Positions 34,019-42,393 of a stretch of 64,000 nucleotides of DNA are shown one piece after another; position 1 is the first letter of the stretch; every line of letters begins with the position of its first letter. The position numbers and the translations under genes are program-made. The DNA is from an uncultured Campylobacter sp. (GTDB taxonomy: Bacteria > Actinomycetota > Actinomycetes > Mycobacteriales > Mycobacteriaceae), in assembly GCA_946221035.1 (NCBI GenBank), contig CAMIME010000001.1, forward strand, positions 115,311 through 179,310, read 5' to 3'. The notes beneath the pieces are model-generated. The model worked only from the letters and a program-made list of their open reading frames with translations, did no database searches and had not been told where the DNA came from.

Positions 34019-34600
34019 TTAGGAGGACTTGCGGCGGCGGCGATCCGCCAGCTCGTCGAAGCCCACCACGTTTGCCACATCGCCCTCGTCGGCCACACGC
34101 TCGGAGGGGAAGGAGGAAATGGTACCGGTCAGCTCCTTCATAATCTGCGGTACAGCAATACCGAACACACCCTGACCGCCGTTAAGCAGGTCGATGATCT
34201 CCTCGCTGCTACGGCACTCGTAGACGGTGACGCCGTCGGAGACCAGGGTGATCTCCGCAATATCGCTCACACCCCGGTCGCGCAGCTTGTCCACGGCGAG
34301 GCGGATGTTCTGTAGCGAGATGCCGGTATCGAGGAGGCCCTTCACGATCTTCAGCACCAGGATGTCCTTGAAGGAGTACAAGCGCTGAGACCCGGAGCCC
34401 TTCGCACCTCGCACGGAGGGCCGCACCAGGCCGGTGCGTGCCCAGTAATCGAGCTGACGGTAGGTGATGCCAGCCACCTGGCACGCAATGGGCACACGGT
34501 AGCCGACTTCGTCGGACGGCCCGACGTCGAAAAGCGACTCCTGCACCGGGGAGTCGGCCGGTGCCATGTCGCTACCGGGAGAAAAAGTGCTGCCGTTCAC
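34019..34600 (-). CDS. MerR-family regulator (Rv1830/McdR type)
   Basis: 193 residues from GTG 34600, which has GGAG about 8 nt upstream; a TTG at 34618 is less likely. The MerR helix-turn-helix is VPIACQVAGITYRQLDYWARTGLVRPSVRGAKGSGSQRLYSFKDILVLKIVKGLLDTGISLQNIRLAVDKL broken over residues 38-105. The C-terminal part is an effector-like region (ITLVSDGVTVYEC). Its position after ftsR and the BFN gene is the same as Rv1830 in M. tuberculosis, which affects cell division. It has its own promoter and a MerR-like palindrome upstream, so autoregulation is likely. Confidence 0.88.
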   Translation of the reverse strand: MNGSTFSPGSDMAPADSPVQESLFDVGPSDEVGYRVPIACQVAGITYRQLDYWARTGLVRPSVRGAKGSGSQRLYSFKDILVLKIVKGLLDTGISLQNIRLAVDKLRDRGVSDIAEITLVSDGVTVYECRSSEEIIDLLNGGQGVFGIAVPQIMKELTGTISSFPSERVADEGDVANVVGFDELADRRRRKSS

Positions 34601-34640
34601 GTAATTACTCCAATGCAAGTTCGCTGAAGGCCTGTTAACT

Positions 34641-34670
34641 ATTAAATGCTAACGATACGCAGCAGGTCAA
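34641..34670 (-). promoter_or_regulatory. Promoter of the MerR-family gene
   Basis: Minus-strand TTGACC (34670-34665), 18 nt, TTTAAT (34646-34641), about 40 nt before the GTG at 34600. The 18-nt spacing is slightly long. Confidence 0.5.
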
Positions 34671-34699
34671 GCATTCCAGCGGCAACACGCCGAAGTTTC

Positions 34700-34716
34700 A
34701 ACCTCAAGTTGAGGGT
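34700..34716. promoter_or_regulatory. MerR-type inverted repeat upstream of the MerR gene
   Basis: AACCTCAAGTTGAGGGTT: arms CCTCAA / TTGAGG around one base, extended by AA and TT. It lies between the BFN stop codon and the MerR-gene promoter, about 30 nt above the -35 box. The CCTCAA..TTGAGG arms are like those of known MerR-family operators, though those have a longer centre. Confidence 0.4.
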
Positions 34717-35268
34717 TTAATCGTCGAACAGGGTGTCATCTACGCCGAGGTTACGCATGAGTTCCTCGAAGTCGGCGTCCGCTTGAGCGTCCCCGCTCGC
34801 AGAGACATGCTCCTCATCCTCCAGGGGCTCGGCCAGATCCTCGGCGGCATCCCCCAAGAAGGTCTGAGCGTCCTCCTTCGAGAGGTACATCGAGGCTTGG
34901 GCCGCGACCGCGTCGTCTACCTGGATCTCCACGTCCATCTCAACTGCGAGCAGCAAGGCATCCGATGCTCGCAGGTCGATCTCGGTTCCGCCGATGAGCG
35001 TTGCCGTGGCCATGAACGTGCCGTTGTAGTAGCTCGACAGCTCGATGGACTCAATCCCGGGAGTCGCATCCCGCAGGATGTCCGCCATTGCGTCCACAGC
35101 CCGTGGTCGGTTGGGCTGCCAGCCGTCGAGACGCGCTGCAAGCTGTGCCCCCTCGAACGGCGGCAGCCAAACGGGGATCACCTTGCTGTCATCTGGGCGC
35201 TGGAGCAGCGCGCAGAGGAAACTCTCGGGGCCGACCGGCACGACCCCGATAAGGGTGAGAGATTGCAT
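34717..35268 (-). CDS. Bifunctional nuclease (BFN/DUF151) domain protein
   Basis: 183 residues, ATG 35268 with a G-rich ribosome site. The domain covers about residues 1-135: IGVVPVGPESFLCALLQRPDDSKVIPVWLPPFEGAQLAARLDG, then GIESIELSSYYNGTFMATATLIGGTEIDLRASDALLLAVEMDVEI. The tail is acidic (EPLEDEEHVSASGDAQADADFEELM). Plant members have RNase and DNase activity; the bacterial role is unknown. It is placed 13 nt after ftsR, and this order (FHA, MerR, BFN, MerR) is conserved in Corynebacterium and Mycobacterium. Confidence 0.9.
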   Translation of the reverse strand: MQSLTLIGVVPVGPESFLCALLQRPDDSKVIPVWLPPFEGAQLAARLDGWQPNRPRAVDAMADILRDATPGIESIELSSYYNGTFMATATLIGGTEIDLRASDALLLAVEMDVEIQVDDAVAAQASMYLSKEDAQTFLGDAAEDLAEPLEDEEHVSASGDAQADADFEELMRNLGVDDTLFDD

Positions 35269-35281
35269 GCCGCCCCCGCAG

Positions 35282-36040
35282 TTAGGAACCGAGCTGGTTG
35301 CGCAGCTCGTTCTTCACCAAGGACGCGTGGAGCGAAACCACGAGCGCAGACATCTGCTGGGCGATCTCTTCGGCCTTCTGCTGCGACGTCACCTTGCCGG
35401 ACTTCGCCACAGGCTCAGTGACCTGGTGGATCATGTCAGCCTGGCGCACCGCGGCGGTACGGATCGTTTTCACGTGGCGGGAATCCAGACCGAACTCAGC
35501 CAGTGCCTGCGCGGTGGTCACGGTGCGCACGTCGTCAGCGGAGAACAGCCCGGCGCCGTTGGGGGTGATCACACCGAGTGCGATGTACTCGTCCACCACG
35601 TCCTGGGAGGTCTCTGCGCGGGCGGCGACCTCATCCGCGGTGAGCTGCGTCGCGGCCGGGGCGCGGAAGTTCTCCGGGGAGATCATTGGCCCCTGCTCCC
35701 CCGCCTGCTCCGCGGGGGACACCAACGCAGCAACTTGCCCGGAATCCATCGCGTCCAGCTGCTCGCGGATCACCTTCAGCGGCAGGTAGTTGTCGCGCTG
35801 GGTAACCAGGATGTAGCGAAGACGCTCCACGTCAGCCTCGGTGAACCGGCGGTAACCGGAAGCGGTGCGCTGGGGCGTGATCAGGCCCTCGGACTCGAGA
35901 AAGCGGATCTTCGACACCGTGATATCGGGAAACTCCGACCGGAGGCGTTCGAGCACGACACCGATCGACATCGTCTTGGCTGGCTTCACTGCTGCCGAGG
36001 AAGATGCCTGCTGGGAGGATGCTTTGCGGATAGCGCTCAC
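35282..36040 (-). CDS. ftsR: MerR-family regulator FtsR
   Basis: 252 residues, GTG 36040 behind AAGGGAAAG. MerR helix-turn-helix at about residues 25-95: SIGVVLERLRSEFPDITVSKIRFLESEGLITP, SGYRRFTEADVERLRYI. The long C-terminal region (EVAARAETSQDVVDEYIALGVI..LFSADDVRTVTTAQALAEFGLDSRHVKTIRTAA) looks like a second winged-helix-like unit and dimerisation helices. In C. glutamicum FtsR (cg1631) activates ftsZ; the gene order secA2-odhI-ftsR-BFN is the same here. Confidence 0.93.
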   Translation of the reverse strand: MSAIRKASSQQASSSAAVKPAKTMSIGVVLERLRSEFPDITVSKIRFLESEGLITPQRTASGYRRFTEADVERLRYILVTQRDNYLPLKVIREQLDAMDSGQVAALVSPAEQAGEQGPMISPENFRAPAATQLTADEVAARAETSQDVVDEYIALGVITPNGAGLFSADDVRTVTTAQALAEFGLDSRHVKTIRTAAVRQADMIHQVTEPVAKSGKVTSQQKAEEIAQQMSALVVSLHASLVKNELRNQLGS

Positions 36041-36125
36041 GGGTTGAAGTCTTTCCCTTGTGTTCGTGCCCCAAAGGGCCTAATCGGTCTGTGTCTGGTG
36101 GCCGGGTTCTGGCCCTAGGTTTGCC

Positions 36126-36551
36126 CTAGCGCTCGGCGATGATGAACACCAGACGGAACTTGCCAATCTGGATCTCATCGCCGTTGGTGAGCTCCTGCGC
36201 GTTCTGCGGCTCGCGGTTGACGTAGGTGCCGTTGAGCGATCCCACATCCACCACCTCGTAGCCACCTTCATTGCGGCGGAATTCCGCGTGGCGGCGGGAC
36301 ACAGTCACATCGTCGAGGAAGATGTCCGCATCCGGGTGACGGCCTGCGCTGGTCGACTCCTGGTCCAGCAGGAAACGGGCGCCGGCGTTCGGGCCGCGCT
36401 TGACCACGAGGAGGGCCGCACCCTCAGGAAGGTTCTCCGCCCCAGTTGTCGAGTCCGCGGACGCCGCCGCGCCCGACTCCATCTCCTTGAGCAGGTCAGC
36501 GCGGAATACCGAGGTGGTTTCAACCTGGTTCTGCGGCGTGTTTTCGCTCAT
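36126..36551 (-). CDS. odhI: Oxoglutarate dehydrogenase inhibitor OdhI (FHA protein)
   Basis: 141 residues from ATG 36551 with AGGAGTGACC upstream. The N-terminal VETTSVFRADLL holds the two threonines phosphorylated by PknG/PknA-type kinases. The FHA domain covers about 45-135: LVVKRGPNAGARFLL, AGRHPDADIFLDDVTVSRRHAEFR, VDVGSLNGTYVN, GDEIQIGKFRLVF. Unphosphorylated OdhI binds and inhibits the E1 (OdhA) subunit of 2-oxoglutarate dehydrogenase, sending carbon to glutamate; phosphorylation makes it fold on itself and release OdhA. Orthologue of GarA (Rv1827). The 85-nt gap to ftsR contains no clear terminator. Confidence 0.97.
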   Translation of the reverse strand: MSENTPQNQVETTSVFRADLLKEMESGAAASADSTTGAENLPEGAALLVVKRGPNAGARFLLDQESTSAGRHPDADIFLDDVTVSRRHAEFRRNEGGYEVVDVGSLNGTYVNREPQNAQELTNGDEIQIGKFRLVFIIAER

Positions 36552-36593
36552 GGTCACTCCTGACGTAATTGAGTCTGACGTTGAACGTTCGCA

Positions 36594-36599
36594 ATCATA
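36594..36599 (-). promoter_or_regulatory. -10 box of odhI
   Basis: Minus-strand TATGAT preceded by GG (GGTATGAT), about 42 nt before the ATG at 36551. The -35 region is weak. 36600-36690 otherwise only joins the secA2 stop. Confidence 0.4.
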
Positions 36600-36690
36600 C
36601 CGCTCTAGCCCGCCCGAGGGGCTCGAACGCGGTGATCCCGAAACTTTCAACCTGCAGTGTACATTCAGCCCGGACATTCAGCCCCGCGGA

Positions 36691-38982
36691 TTAGCGGAAG
36701 ATGTTGCCGATGCCGGAAATCACCGAGTTTCCCGAGCCCGCGAGCGGGTTGTCGGAGACCATGTAGGTCCAGGTGGCGCTGGGGCGCTTCCAGCCTGCGT
36801 CGGCGAGGTGGGCACCGGAGGCGTCGATAGGCACGTGCTCGAACGTGAGCACAGCCTTATCGACGGCACGGTTAGCCAGATCCTTGAACTCTCGCACTGC
36901 AATGCGGTGGTACTCATCGATCGGCGTCTCGCGGGCGATGGCGCGCAGGTGGATAGATTCGCGCACGTCGTCCATGAGCGCCAAGTGCTCCGACCATTCG
37001 TCGTCGAGGTGGAAGAGCATGATGTCGCGCGCAGCCTGCTCGAGCACGTCCTGGGGCAGGTCCGCCAGCTCAGCGGCACGCTTCGGGTTCGCCTGCGAAA
37101 GCTCCCGCCAGGCGGTGTCAGTGTCCAACAGTGCGGCGCGGCGTTCGTCCAGGATGTCGCGGTGGTCCGCCAGCAGCTTGTTGTACTTCCACGTCTGCGA
37201 GTGGATCTCGAGGAGCTGGCCTTCGGTAACTCGCTGGCAGTGCTCCACGAAGTGCTGAACGCGGTTGCCGGTGAGTCTGCCGTCGGCCTCGGGCTGGCCA
37301 GTGAATTGCTCGTCGGCGCCGCCGGTGGTCACCACATCGTCATCCAGCGAGACGAAGAACACACTGAGGCCAGGATCGCCTTGGCGGCCTGCGCGGCCCC
37401 TCAGCTGGTTGTCAAGGCGCGCCGAGCGGTGGCGTGCCGTGCCCAAGACCGCGAGCCCACCCAGTGAGGCCACCTGGTCGTGGTCGCGTTCGTCAGCTCC
37501 GCCGAGCCGAATGTCGGTGCCACGGCCCGCCATCTGCGTGGACACGGTCACACGCCCGATATCGCCTGCCTCAGCAATGATCCGGGCCTCCTCTGCGTCG
37601 TTCTTCGCGTTGAGCACGTTGACCGCGATACCGCGGGCCTCGAGCGCCGTTGCCAACGCTTCGGACTCCGCCACATCGTGGGTTCCCACGAGCACAGGTT
37701 GCCCTGTGGCGTGGATGTGCGCGATCTCCTCCACGATCGCCTCGTTTTTGTCCTCCATGGTCGCGTAGATGCGGTCCGCTTCGTCGAAACGCTGCAGCTC
37801 GCTGGCCCGGTCGATCACGGAGACGTGGAGGCCGTAGAAGGATCTCAGCTGGTCGGTAGCTTCCACTGCCGTACCCGTCATGCCGCACACGGTTGGGTAG
37901 CGGCGCATGAGGGCCTGCAGCGTGATCGAGTCAAGGATGCGCCCACCCTCCGACACGTCAAGGCCCTCTTTCGCCTCGACCGCTGCCTGGAGCCCGTCGG
38001 GCCAGCGCTGCAGCTCGGCGACACGCCCACGGGAGGCGTCGACGAGTGCAACCTTGCCGTCTTCAACGATGTAGTGCACGTCGCGGATAAGCAGCGCCTT
38101 TGCGTGCAGCGCCAGGTTGACCCGCACGAGCGTGGTGCCAATGTGATCGTCTGAGTAGAGCGATTCAATGCCCAGGAGCCGCTCGATTTTCGCCGCACCG
38201 TCGTCTGTGAGGAACGCATTTCGCCCCTCAGCGTCGATCGTGTAGTCGTCGCCCTCCACCAGGTGGCCCACGGCCTCCGTAATGCGCCCGGTGGCCTGCT
38301 GCGACCCTTCGGACCCGGCGAGGACCAGCGGAACCAGCGCCTCATCGACCAGCACGCTGTCCGCCTCATCCACCAACGCAACATCGGCCGCCACCTGCAC
38401 GGTCTGCGCGCGGGAAGTGATCTGGTTGTCGCGCAGATGATCGAAGCCGATCTCAGTCACAGGCGCGTAGACGACGTCGCAGCGGTATGCGGCAATGCGC
38501 TCTTCGCGTGTCGACGACTCCGTTACCGCCGCCACGGTCAAACCAAAGAACTCGACCAGCGGGCGCATCCACTCCGCATCGCGCGCGGCGAGGTAGTTGT
38601 TCACGGTGATCAGGTGCACGCGCTTGCCGGTGAGTGCGTAACCGGTCGCCGCCATGGCCCCGACCAGGGTCTTGCCCTCACCCGTAGCCATCTGGATCAC
38701 GTCGCCTTCGAGGAGGCGAAGCACCGCTTGGTTTTGGACGTTGAACGGGGTCATGCCCAAGGTGCGCTGCGATGCAACGGACAGTCCTGCCAAGAAACGT
38801 GGCTTGTCCGCGATGTTCCCGCCGGAGACGGTGGAGCGGACGGTGTCGGCGAGCACGGAGTCGTCGAGAAGCGAAAGCTCCGGGATTAACTCGTGCGCGG
38901 ATGAGACGATGCCCTTCGACTTCTTGTTGTTGCGCTCGGCGGTGGAGCCCATTGCTTTCCAGAACCAGTCGAACTTGCCCAT
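36691..38982 (-). CDS. secA2: Accessory Sec ATPase SecA2
   Basis: 763 residues, shorter than housekeeping SecA (about 850+) because the C-terminal linker and zinc motif are missing. ATPase motifs: MATGEGKTLVGAMAATGYAL near residue 100, VDEADSVLVDEA near 205, ATVSTQMAGRGTDIRLGG near 490, and GRAGRQGDPGLSVFFVSLDD near 535. SecA2 drives export of a subset of proteins and is found in mycobacteria and corynebacteria; no accessory secY2 is nearby. The ATG at 38982 is preceded 7 nt upstream by TACGAT. odhI lies 139 nt downstream. Confidence 0.94.
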   Translation of the reverse strand: MGKFDWFWKAMGSTAERNNKKSKGIVSSAHELIPELSLLDDSVLADTVRSTVSGGNIADKPRFLAGLSVASQRTLGMTPFNVQNQAVLRLLEGDVIQMATGEGKTLVGAMAATGYALTGKRVHLITVNNYLAARDAEWMRPLVEFFGLTVAAVTESSTREERIAAYRCDVVYAPVTEIGFDHLRDNQITSRAQTVQVAADVALVDEADSVLVDEALVPLVLAGSEGSQQATGRITEAVGHLVEGDDYTIDAEGRNAFLTDDGAAKIERLLGIESLYSDDHIGTTLVRVNLALHAKALLIRDVHYIVEDGKVALVDASRGRVAELQRWPDGLQAAVEAKEGLDVSEGGRILDSITLQALMRRYPTVCGMTGTAVEATDQLRSFYGLHVSVIDRASELQRFDEADRIYATMEDKNEAIVEEIAHIHATGQPVLVGTHDVAESEALATALEARGIAVNVLNAKNDAEEARIIAEAGDIGRVTVSTQMAGRGTDIRLGGADERDHDQVASLGGLAVLGTARHRSARLDNQLRGRAGRQGDPGLSVFFVSLDDDVVTTGGADEQFTGQPEADGRLTGNRVQHFVEHCQRVTEGQLLEIHSQTWKYNKLLADHRDILDERRAALLDTDTAWRELSQANPKRAAELADLPQDVLEQAARDIMLFHLDDEWSEHLALMDDVRESIHLRAIARETPIDEYHRIAVREFKDLANRAVDKAVLTFEHVPIDASGAHLADAGWKRPSATWTYMVSDNPLAGSGNSVISGIGNIFR

Positions 38983-38989
38983 GCGGCCA

Positions 38990-39031
38990 ATCGTAGGTCA
39001 ACCGGTCGATGCCAACGTCTTCGCCTAGGCT
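38990..39031. promoter_or_regulatory. Divergent -10 boxes of secA2 and the hydrolase-OsmC gene
   Basis: Minus-strand TACGAT (38995-38990) lies 7 nt before the secA2 ATG. Plus-strand TAGGCT (39026-39031) lies 8 nt before ATG 39040. Both gaps lack ribosome sites. Confidence 0.4.
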
Positions 39032-39039
39032 TGGGCACC

Positions 39040-40266
39040 ATGCTTTCGATGAACGTTGAAGTGCCCTCCTCGAAGGGTCTCAAGATGGCGGGGACCATCG
39101 ACCGGCCGGACGGCCCCGCTCAGGCGTATGCCATTTTCGCCCACTGTTTCGCGGGCTCGCGTCACACGCCCGGTGCGGCGCGCATTTCGAAGCGGCTCAC
39201 CGAACACGGCATTGCCACGCTGCGCTTCGACTTCCCCGGCCTCGGCCAATCCGAAGGCGAGTTCCAGAACACATCGTTTTCTGAGAACGTGGACGACATC
39301 GTCGCCGCGGCGCAGTGGCTCGAGGAGAACTACAAGGCGCCTCAGCTACTCATGGGCCACTCCCTCGGCGGCGCGGCCACACTCAAGGCCGCAACCCGCC
39401 CGGAGCTGAAGCAAATGATTAAGGCCGTGGCCACCGTGGGCGCCCCGTTCGACCCCGCGCACTCCGTGCTGCACTACGCCGACAAGATCGGCGAGGCAGA
39501 CCGCGACGGCTCCGTCCCCGTCATCCTTGGCGGCCGCGAGCTCATCATCTCCCGCGAGTTCCTGGAGGACCTCGCCGTGACCAACCCGGAGGAGTACCTG
39601 CCCAAGCTGCGTAAGCCGCTCCTGCTCGTCCACTCCCCGATCGATGTCACCGTGGGAATTGACAACGCCCAGACCATCTTCCAGCTCGCGCGCTACCCCA
39701 AGTCGCTGATGTGCCTGGATAAGGCGGACCACCTTCTCACCCGCCAGGGCACCGCGCAGCGCACCGCCGACATCATCGGCTCCTGGGTGCAGCAGTACAT
39801 CGAGCCGCTGTTCGTTCCTGTGGAGACAACGGACACGAATGCCGTGTCCTACTCCGCGCGCGGCACGAAGTACGGCGACGTGGTCCGCACCTCCAACCGC
39901 GCCATTACCACCGACCGCTCCAAGAACACCGGCGGCAAGGGCCAAGGTGTGACGTCGACCGGCCTGTACATGTCCGCGCTCGCCGTGTCCTGCTCTCAAG
40001 CCGTTCGCGAGGCAGCGAAGGGCATGCCGCTTGACGACGTCCGCGTGGAGGTCAACCACCACGGCGACGGCACCTTCACCCGCGAGATCACCCTCTACGG
40101 CGAATTGAGCGACGAGCAGGTGGAGGCCCTGCGCGCCGCCGGCGCCGCCTCCACCGTCGACGGCTACGTGGCGAAGGGCGACGTGACGACGGTAGCCGAG
40201 ACCGCCTCACTCGAGCGCCGCCGCCGCCAGAACAAGCTGCACCGCGCCGAACGCTTGGGCAAGTAG
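39040..40266 (+). CDS. Fused alpha/beta hydrolase - OsmC-like protein
   Basis: 408 residues from ATG 39040 (set by the -10 box). The N-terminal alpha/beta hydrolase (about 5-250) has FAHCFAGSRHTPGA, RFDFPGLGQSEGEF, nucleophile elbow MGHSLGGAA, an acidic residue in SPIDVTVGI and a histidine in KADHLL. The C-terminal OsmC-like half (about 270-400) reads YSARGTKYGDVVRTSNRAITTD, STGLYMSALAVSCSQAVREAAKGMPLDDVRVEV. OsmC proteins reduce organic peroxides through two cysteines; only one candidate Cys (AVSCSQ) is visible here, so peroxidase activity is doubtful. Such fusions are recurrent in bacteria; substrate unknown. Confidence 0.85.
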   Translation: MLSMNVEVPSSKGLKMAGTIDRPDGPAQAYAIFAHCFAGSRHTPGAARISKRLTEHGIATLRFDFPGLGQSEGEFQNTSFSENVDDIVAAAQWLEENYKAPQLLMGHSLGGAATLKAATRPELKQMIKAVATVGAPFDPAHSVLHYADKIGEADRDGSVPVILGGRELIISREFLEDLAVTNPEEYLPKLRKPLLLVHSPIDVTVGIDNAQTIFQLARYPKSLMCLDKADHLLTRQGTAQRTADIIGSWVQQYIEPLFVPVETTDTNAVSYSARGTKYGDVVRTSNRAITTDRSKNTGGKGQGVTSTGLYMSALAVSCSQAVREAAKGMPLDDVRVEVNHHGDGTFTREITLYGELSDEQVEALRAAGAASTVDGYVAKGDVTTVAETASLERRRRQNKLHRAERLGK

Positions 40267-40658
40267 TGGCTGGACTGTGGTCTGAGGTGAGGGGCCTGTG
40301 CCCATGCGGGCTCGGCATACCGTATGACGCGTGCTGCGTCCGCTACATTTCAGGCGACGCCAACGCGCCGACCGCCGAGGCGCTCATGCGATCGCGCTAC
40401 ACGGCGTTCGTCGTCGGTGATGACTCCTATATCGCCCGCACCTGGGCGCCGGAGACGCTGCCTGCCAACCTGGAAGTCGATCCCACCGGCGAGCCGTTCA
40501 CCCACCTCAACGTCATTTCCACCGAGGGCGGAGGGCTTTTCGACGCTACCGGGGTCGTCGTATTCGAAGCCCTCTACCCCGGCGGCTCCCTGCAGGAACG
40601 TTCCCGCTTCGAACGACGTGACCGCCAGTGGCTATATGTGGACGGAGTAGTCAGTTGA
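40266..40658 (+). CDS. YchJ family protein with SEC-C-like metal motif
   Basis: 130 residues; the GTG start shares a base with the upstream stop, so the genes are coupled. GLCPCGLGIPYDACCVRYISG is the cysteine-rich SEC-C-type zinc motif, followed by the NTF2-like YchJ core (TAEALMRSRYTAFVVGDDSYIARTW.PETLP, FEALYPGGSLQERSRFERRDRQWLYVDG). The usual second C-terminal SEC-C motif of longer YchJ proteins is missing. Biological role is unknown. Confidence 0.88.
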   Translation: MAGLWSEVRGLCPCGLGIPYDACCVRYISGDANAPTAEALMRSRYTAFVVGDDSYIARTWAPETLPANLEVDPTGEPFTHLNVISTEGGGLFDATGVVVFEALYPGGSLQERSRFERRDRQWLYVDGVVS

Positions 40659-40668
40659 CCTGGCAGTT

Positions 40669-40696
40669 TTGGGGCCGGATGACAGTGCTGTAATAT
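40669..40696 (+). promoter_or_regulatory. Promoter of tRNA-Pro
   Basis: TAATAT (40691-40696) with TTGGGG (40669-40674) 16 nt upstream, about 45 nt before the tRNA 5' end. Confidence 0.45.
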
Positions 40697-40740
40697 CGGC
40701 TAAGTTACGCGGCTTGCAGATATGCAAGCGGGTAACGGAT

Positions 40741-40817
40741 CGGGCTGTGGCGCAGTTTGGTAGCGCACCACACTGGGGGTGTGGGGGTCGCAGGTTCAAA
40801 TCCTGTCAGTCCGACCA
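40741..40817 (+). tRNA. tRNA-Pro (anticodon GGG)
   Basis: 77 nt with encoded CCA. Acceptor stem CGGGCTG (40741-40747) pairs with CAGTCCG. D arm GCGC...GCGC, anticodon stem CCACA/TGTGG (40768-40772/40780-40784) with loop CTGGGGG giving anticodon GGG, T loop GGTTCAAATCC. All four arms fold by eye. Confidence 0.97.
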
Positions 40818-40823
40818 CTACGG

Positions 40824-40860
40824 GTGAACCCCCAGCCTGAGCTGGGGGTTCACGTTTTGT
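40824..40860 (+). terminator. Intrinsic terminator of tRNA-Pro
   Basis: Perfect 13-bp stem GTGAACCCCCAGC (40824-40836) / GCTGGGGGTTCAC (40841-40853), loop CTGA, then GTTTTGT. It can also serve the convergent dehydrogenase gene. Confidence 0.88.
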
Positions 40861-40873
40861 CGTTCAAGTTTAC

Positions 40874-42049
40874 CTACGGCTTGAGCACGACCTTGATGCA
40901 GCCGTCTTCCTTCTTCTGGAACTTCTCGTACATCTCGGGGGCCTCATCGAGCGACGCGGTGTGGGTCTTCAGGTCGAGTACGCCGAGCGGGTCTGACGGG
41001 TCGTCGACCAACGGGAGGATGTCATCCGTCCAGTTGCGCACGTTGCATTGGCCCATCCGCATCTGTATCTGCTTGTCGAACAGCGTCATCATCGGCATCG
41101 GGTCCTTCATTCCTCCGTAGACACCACTGAGGGAAATGGTTCCACCACGTCGCACAGCATCGATTGCGGTGTAGAGCGCGCTGAGACGGTCCACACCCGC
41201 ATTCTGCACGGCAGCGCGACCGAGCGCAGGTGGTAGCAAGCCCGCAGCGGCCTGCGCGACACCGGCGACCGGGGACTCGTGGGCTTCCATGCCTACGGCG
41301 TCGACGACAGAGTCGGGCCCGCGACCGTCGGTAAGCTCCTGCAGCTTTTCGACGACGCCCTCACCGCCCTCGAGGACCTCGATGCCGTGCCGGGCTGCCA
41401 TGGCGCGACGCTCCGCGACGGGGTCAACTGCGATGACGCGGTAGCCGAAGTGGGCCCCGATACGGGAGGCCATCTGCCCGATCGGGCCGAGGCCGAGCAC
41501 TGCGAGGGTGCCACCCTCCGGGACGTCGGCGTACTTGACGCCCTGCCAAGCTGTCGGCAACACGTCGGAAAGGAAGAGGAATCGCTCGTCCTCGCCCACG
41601 TTGGGGACCTTGACGGGGCCGTAGTCAGCGTGCGGGACGCGCAGGTACTCGGCCTGGCCTCCGGGCAGCGAGCCGTAGAGGCGCGAGTAGCCGAACAGGG
41701 TGGCTCCGTTGCCGTACTCGCGAACCTGCGTGGTCTCGCACTGGGACTGGAAGCCACGCTCGCACATGTAGCAGTGCCCGCAGGACACGGTGAAGGGGAC
41801 GACGACGCGGTCGCCGGGCTTGAGGTTCGTGACTGCGCTGCCGACCTCCTCGACGATGCCCATTGGCTCGTGCCCGATCACGTCGCCCTTGTCCATGAAC
41901 GGCGTGAGGACCTCGTAGAGGTGGAGGTCGGAGCCGCAAATGGCAGTGGAGGTGACTCGAATGATCGCATCGGTGGGTTCGATGATCTTGGGGTCCGGCA
42001 CCTCCTCGACGGAGACGGTGCGCTTGGCTTGCCAGGTCAGGGCTTTCAT
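40874..42049 (-). CDS. Zinc-dependent alcohol dehydrogenase (formaldehyde dehydrogenase-like)
   Basis: 391 residues, ATG 42049 with AAAGGATC upstream. Catalytic zinc ligands in ICGSDLHLYE and GHEPMGIVEEVG; structural zinc loop CGHCYMCERGFQSQC; Rossmann motif VLGLGPIGQMASRIG with an acidic residue after it (VDPVAERR), suiting NAD. The insertion around DSVVDAVGMEAHESPVAGVAQAAAG matches the glutathione-independent formaldehyde dehydrogenase branch that carries long insertions after the Rossmann unit. Small aldehydes or polyols are possible substrates. No pathway genes are adjacent. Confidence 0.85.
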   Translation of the reverse strand: MKALTWQAKRTVSVEEVPDPKIIEPTDAIIRVTSTAICGSDLHLYEVLTPFMDKGDVIGHEPMGIVEEVGSAVTNLKPGDRVVVPFTVSCGHCYMCERGFQSQCETTQVREYGNGATLFGYSRLYGSLPGGQAEYLRVPHADYGPVKVPNVGEDERFLFLSDVLPTAWQGVKYADVPEGGTLAVLGLGPIGQMASRIGAHFGYRVIAVDPVAERRAMAARHGIEVLEGGEGVVEKLQELTDGRGPDSVVDAVGMEAHESPVAGVAQAAAGLLPPALGRAAVQNAGVDRLSALYTAIDAVRRGGTISLSGVYGGMKDPMPMMTLFDKQIQMRMGQCNVRNWTDDILPLVDDPSDPLGVLDLKTHTASLDEAPEMYEKFQKKEDGCIKVVLKP

Positions 42050-42127
42050 AAGGATCCTTTCATGGGTCAGCGTGCGGCCGAGTGTAATCGCGAATGCACC
42101 CGGCGTGCTGAGACCCGGAGTGCTGAG

Positions 42128-42165
42128 AAAGCCCCGGGTAGACCTTCAGGCGTTCCCGGGGCTTT
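42128..42165 (-). terminator. Hairpin between the dehydrogenase remnant and the alcohol dehydrogenase
   Basis: AAAGCCCCGGG (42128-42138) pairs with CCCGGGGCTTT (42155-42165) around a 16-nt loop. On the minus strand it follows the acyl-CoA dehydrogenase remnant and ends in CTTTCT. It may act in either direction. Confidence 0.55.
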
Positions 42166-42181
42166 TCATCGTGGTCGGGGG

Positions 42182-42358
42182 CTAGGAAACGATCCGCCCG
42201 CTCGCGTCGTAGGTGTAGAAACCCTGCCCAGCTTCGAGTCCGGTCTTGCCTTCAGCAACCATCGGTTTGAGCGTGGCCTCGACAAACTCCTTCTGCCACT
42301 CAGGGGCGTTCTCATTGGATTCGATGACTGCGACCAGGGTGCGCACGCCAACGAGATC
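42182..42358 (-). pseudogene. C-terminal remnant of a 3-hydroxyacyl-CoA dehydrogenase
   Basis: The last 58 codons read DLVGVRTLVAVIESN, then LKPMVAEGKTGLEAGQGFYTYD. This is the C-terminal domain end of 3-hydroxybutyryl/3-hydroxyacyl-CoA dehydrogenases (GLExGxGFYxYD). The NAD-binding domain and catalytic region (about 230 residues) are missing. Upstream, after a short unrelated stretch, the gamma-carbonic anhydrase stop is met at 42394. No start codon or ribosome site suits the fragment, so it is a deletion remnant with its terminator still in place. Confidence 0.8.
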
Positions 42359-42393
42359 CAGTGACGATAACCTTGAATCTTGCTGGGAGTTTC

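Noticed and set aside
42098..42127. Direct repeat GTGCTGAGA (two copies) upstream of the alcohol dehydrogenase gene
   Set aside because: Only two short copies; too little to call an operator or array.
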